14,364 bases of DNA from Patescibacteria group bacterium (GTDB lineage Bacteria; Patescibacteria; Paceibacteria; UBA9973; UBA2103): the NCBI GenBank assembly GCA_018968865.1, contig JAGWZP010000018.1, positions 1 to 14,364 of the forward strand, given 5' to 3'. The translations under genes were made by a program, and so were the position numbers. Positions 13,813 through 14,364 of the stretch are shown here, one piece after another. Under the pieces are notes generated by a model. It did no database searches, was not told the origin of the DNA, and saw nothing but the letters and a program-made list of their open reading frames with translations. Each line of letters opens with the position of its first letter. Position 1 is the stretch's first letter.

Positions 13813-14094
13813 CTACTGATGGACCCGGTTCCAGACGAGCGTGGCGAGATAACCGACCATGTAGCCGAAGACGGCCGTCACGACGATGAGCGTCAGCGAG
13901 GCCGTCGCGTCGAAGGGCCCGATGACGACATTCAGGTGGATCATGTGCGCCCAGAGGATGAAGTCGTAGAGCATCTGCCCGACACCGGTCGCGACGAGAA
14001 CCGACCAGACGATGTGCCAGCCCCCGAGCACCGCCCCGAAAAAGAGCCCTCCCTTGTGTGGATTATGCATGGCTTTCGCGTTAGTGAATAACAT
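13813..14094 (-). CDS. Small integral membrane protein, about 3 TM, unknown function
   Basis: 93 aa. Helices lie at about 17-37 (LFFGAVLGGWHIVWSVLVATG), 40-56 and 64-89 (ATASLTLIVVTAVFGYMVGYLATLVW). The pattern NPHKGGLFFG...GGWH..WS looks like a conserved but uncharacterised bacterial family; I cannot name it with confidence. The start is ambiguous. ATG 14094 lies only 4 nt after a perfect TATAAT, so a normally spaced transcript would start inside it. ATG 14070 (MHNPHKGG), 24 nt further in, would then have a short leader, though without a clear Shine-Dalgarno. The gene follows the VOC gene by 20 nt. Location: cytoplasmic membrane. Function not proposed. Confidence 0.75.
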   Translation of the reverse strand: MLFTNAKAMHNPHKGGLFFGAVLGGWHIVWSVLVATGVGQMLYDFILWAHMIHLNVVIGPFDATASLTLIVVTAVFGYMVGYLATLVWNRVHQ

Positions 14095-14098
14095 CCTT

Positions 14099-14104
14099 AT
14101 TATA
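14099..14104 (-). promoter_or_regulatory. TATAAT -10 element before the small membrane protein gene
   Basis: A perfect TATAAT (14104-14099) lies in the 20-nt gap after the VOC gene stop. No clear -35 is seen 16-18 bp upstream. It places transcription start at or just inside the first ATG. Confidence 0.45.
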
Positions 14105-14114
14105 CCGCGCGGCG

Positions 14115-14364
14115 TTACTTCTCGCGCTTGGGGTCGTACCAGACGGCTTCGACGTTGTTGCCATCGGCATCGTAGACGAAGGCTGCGTAGTAGCCGGGGC
14201 TGTAGTCGCGGTACCCCGGCGCGCCGTTGTCCCGCGCGCCGGCCGCGAGCGCGGCCTTGTAGAATTTCTGCACCGCCGCCTTCCCGCGCGCGCGGAAGGC
14301 GATGTGCGTCGGGACGACCTCTTTCTCTTTGCCGATGATGAAGCTCGTGTGCCCGCCCTCGCGG
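14115..14364 (-). CDS. VOC-superfamily (glyoxalase/bleomycin-resistance-like) protein, N-terminus cut by window edge
   Basis: The last 82 residues are visible, continuing off the right edge. The sequence REGGHTSFIIGKEKEVVPTHIAFRA, then GYRDYSPGYYAAFVYDADGNNVEAVW, has the layout of the second beta-alpha-beta-beta-beta module of small VOC proteins. His in THIAF and Glu in NNVEAV stand at the usual metal-ligand positions. Such proteins include glyoxalase I, dioxygenases and drug-binding resistance proteins; this C-terminal half resembles the short glyoxalase-like group of roughly 120-130 aa, and the substrate cannot be told. The stop TAA lies at 14117-14115. It is probably cytoplasmic. The missing start prevents any statement on its promoter. 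Confidence 0.88.
   Translation of the reverse strand, partial: REGGHTSFIIGKEKEVVPTHIAFRARGKAAVQKFYKAALAAGARDNGAPGYRDYSPGYYAAFVYDADGNNVEAVWYDPKREK

Noticed and set aside
13507..14091. Plus-strand frame of 194 codons across the intergenic region
   Set aside because: It begins in the repeat cluster, crosses the pyrimidine microsatellite and hairpin, and is antisense to a credible membrane protein.

Overview
The window is 14.4 kb of compact, GC-rich bacterial DNA with mostly short intergenic gaps. Gene content and protein style (TypA, an ABC-F ATPase, a RluF-type pseudouridine synthase of minimal length, a DnaQ/ExoX-type exonuclease, many small membrane proteins, a cohesin/Ig-type surface protein) suggest a Patescibacteria/CPR genome, probably Parcubacteria-like. 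This is inference from style; no rRNA or ribosomal protein gene is present to settle it. TGA is used as a normal stop, for example at the 4-nt copA/HMA-fusion overlap, so the UGA-glycine code of Gracilibacteria and Absconditabacteria does not apply.

Layout. 1-1140 (-): the first 380 codons of typA/bipA, running off the left edge. 1141-1398: tandem terminators. 1399-1812 (-): an unrecognised 137-aa gene of lower GC with its own promoter and strong Shine-Dalgarno. 1885-4790 (-): an ABC-F ATPase followed by an NRAMP-family transporter whose metal site is non-canonical. 4920-5648 (+): a RluF-like synthase, divergent from the ABC-F gene and sharing a bidirectional terminator with the copper operon.

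5671-9628 (-) is a tightly coupled copper-resistance operon transcribed csoR > copA > HMA-DsbD/TauE-like fusion > membrane-anchored cupredoxin-like protein. Its junctions are 1-nt gaps or 4-nt overlaps. A perfect 11-bp-arm CsoR-type palindrome fills the spacer of the csoR promoter. CsoR senses Cu(I), CopA exports it, and the HMA fusion plus the extracytoplasmic cupredoxin probably handle or pass on copper at the membrane.

9676-11712 (-): a 678-aa membrane protein with a Cache-like sensor domain, three TM helices and a cohesin-like plus Ig/FN3-like ectodomain, but no cytoplasmic output domain. Divergent from it at 11869-12240 (+) is a small unknown protein with a CxxC motif. 12336-13449 (-): an ExoX-type exonuclease and a 4-TM protein. 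13450-13812 is an unusual intergenic region with three TGCA-N5-TGCA palindromes, a 19-bp palindrome, a pyrimidine microsatellite and a 13-codon relic of a second exonuclease start. 13813-14364 (-): a small membrane protein and the 3' part of a VOC-family gene.

A theme across the window is that several genes have a -10 hexamer exactly 6 nt before the ATG (typA, csoR, exoX, one rluF start, the exonuclease relic). This predicts leaderless mRNAs.
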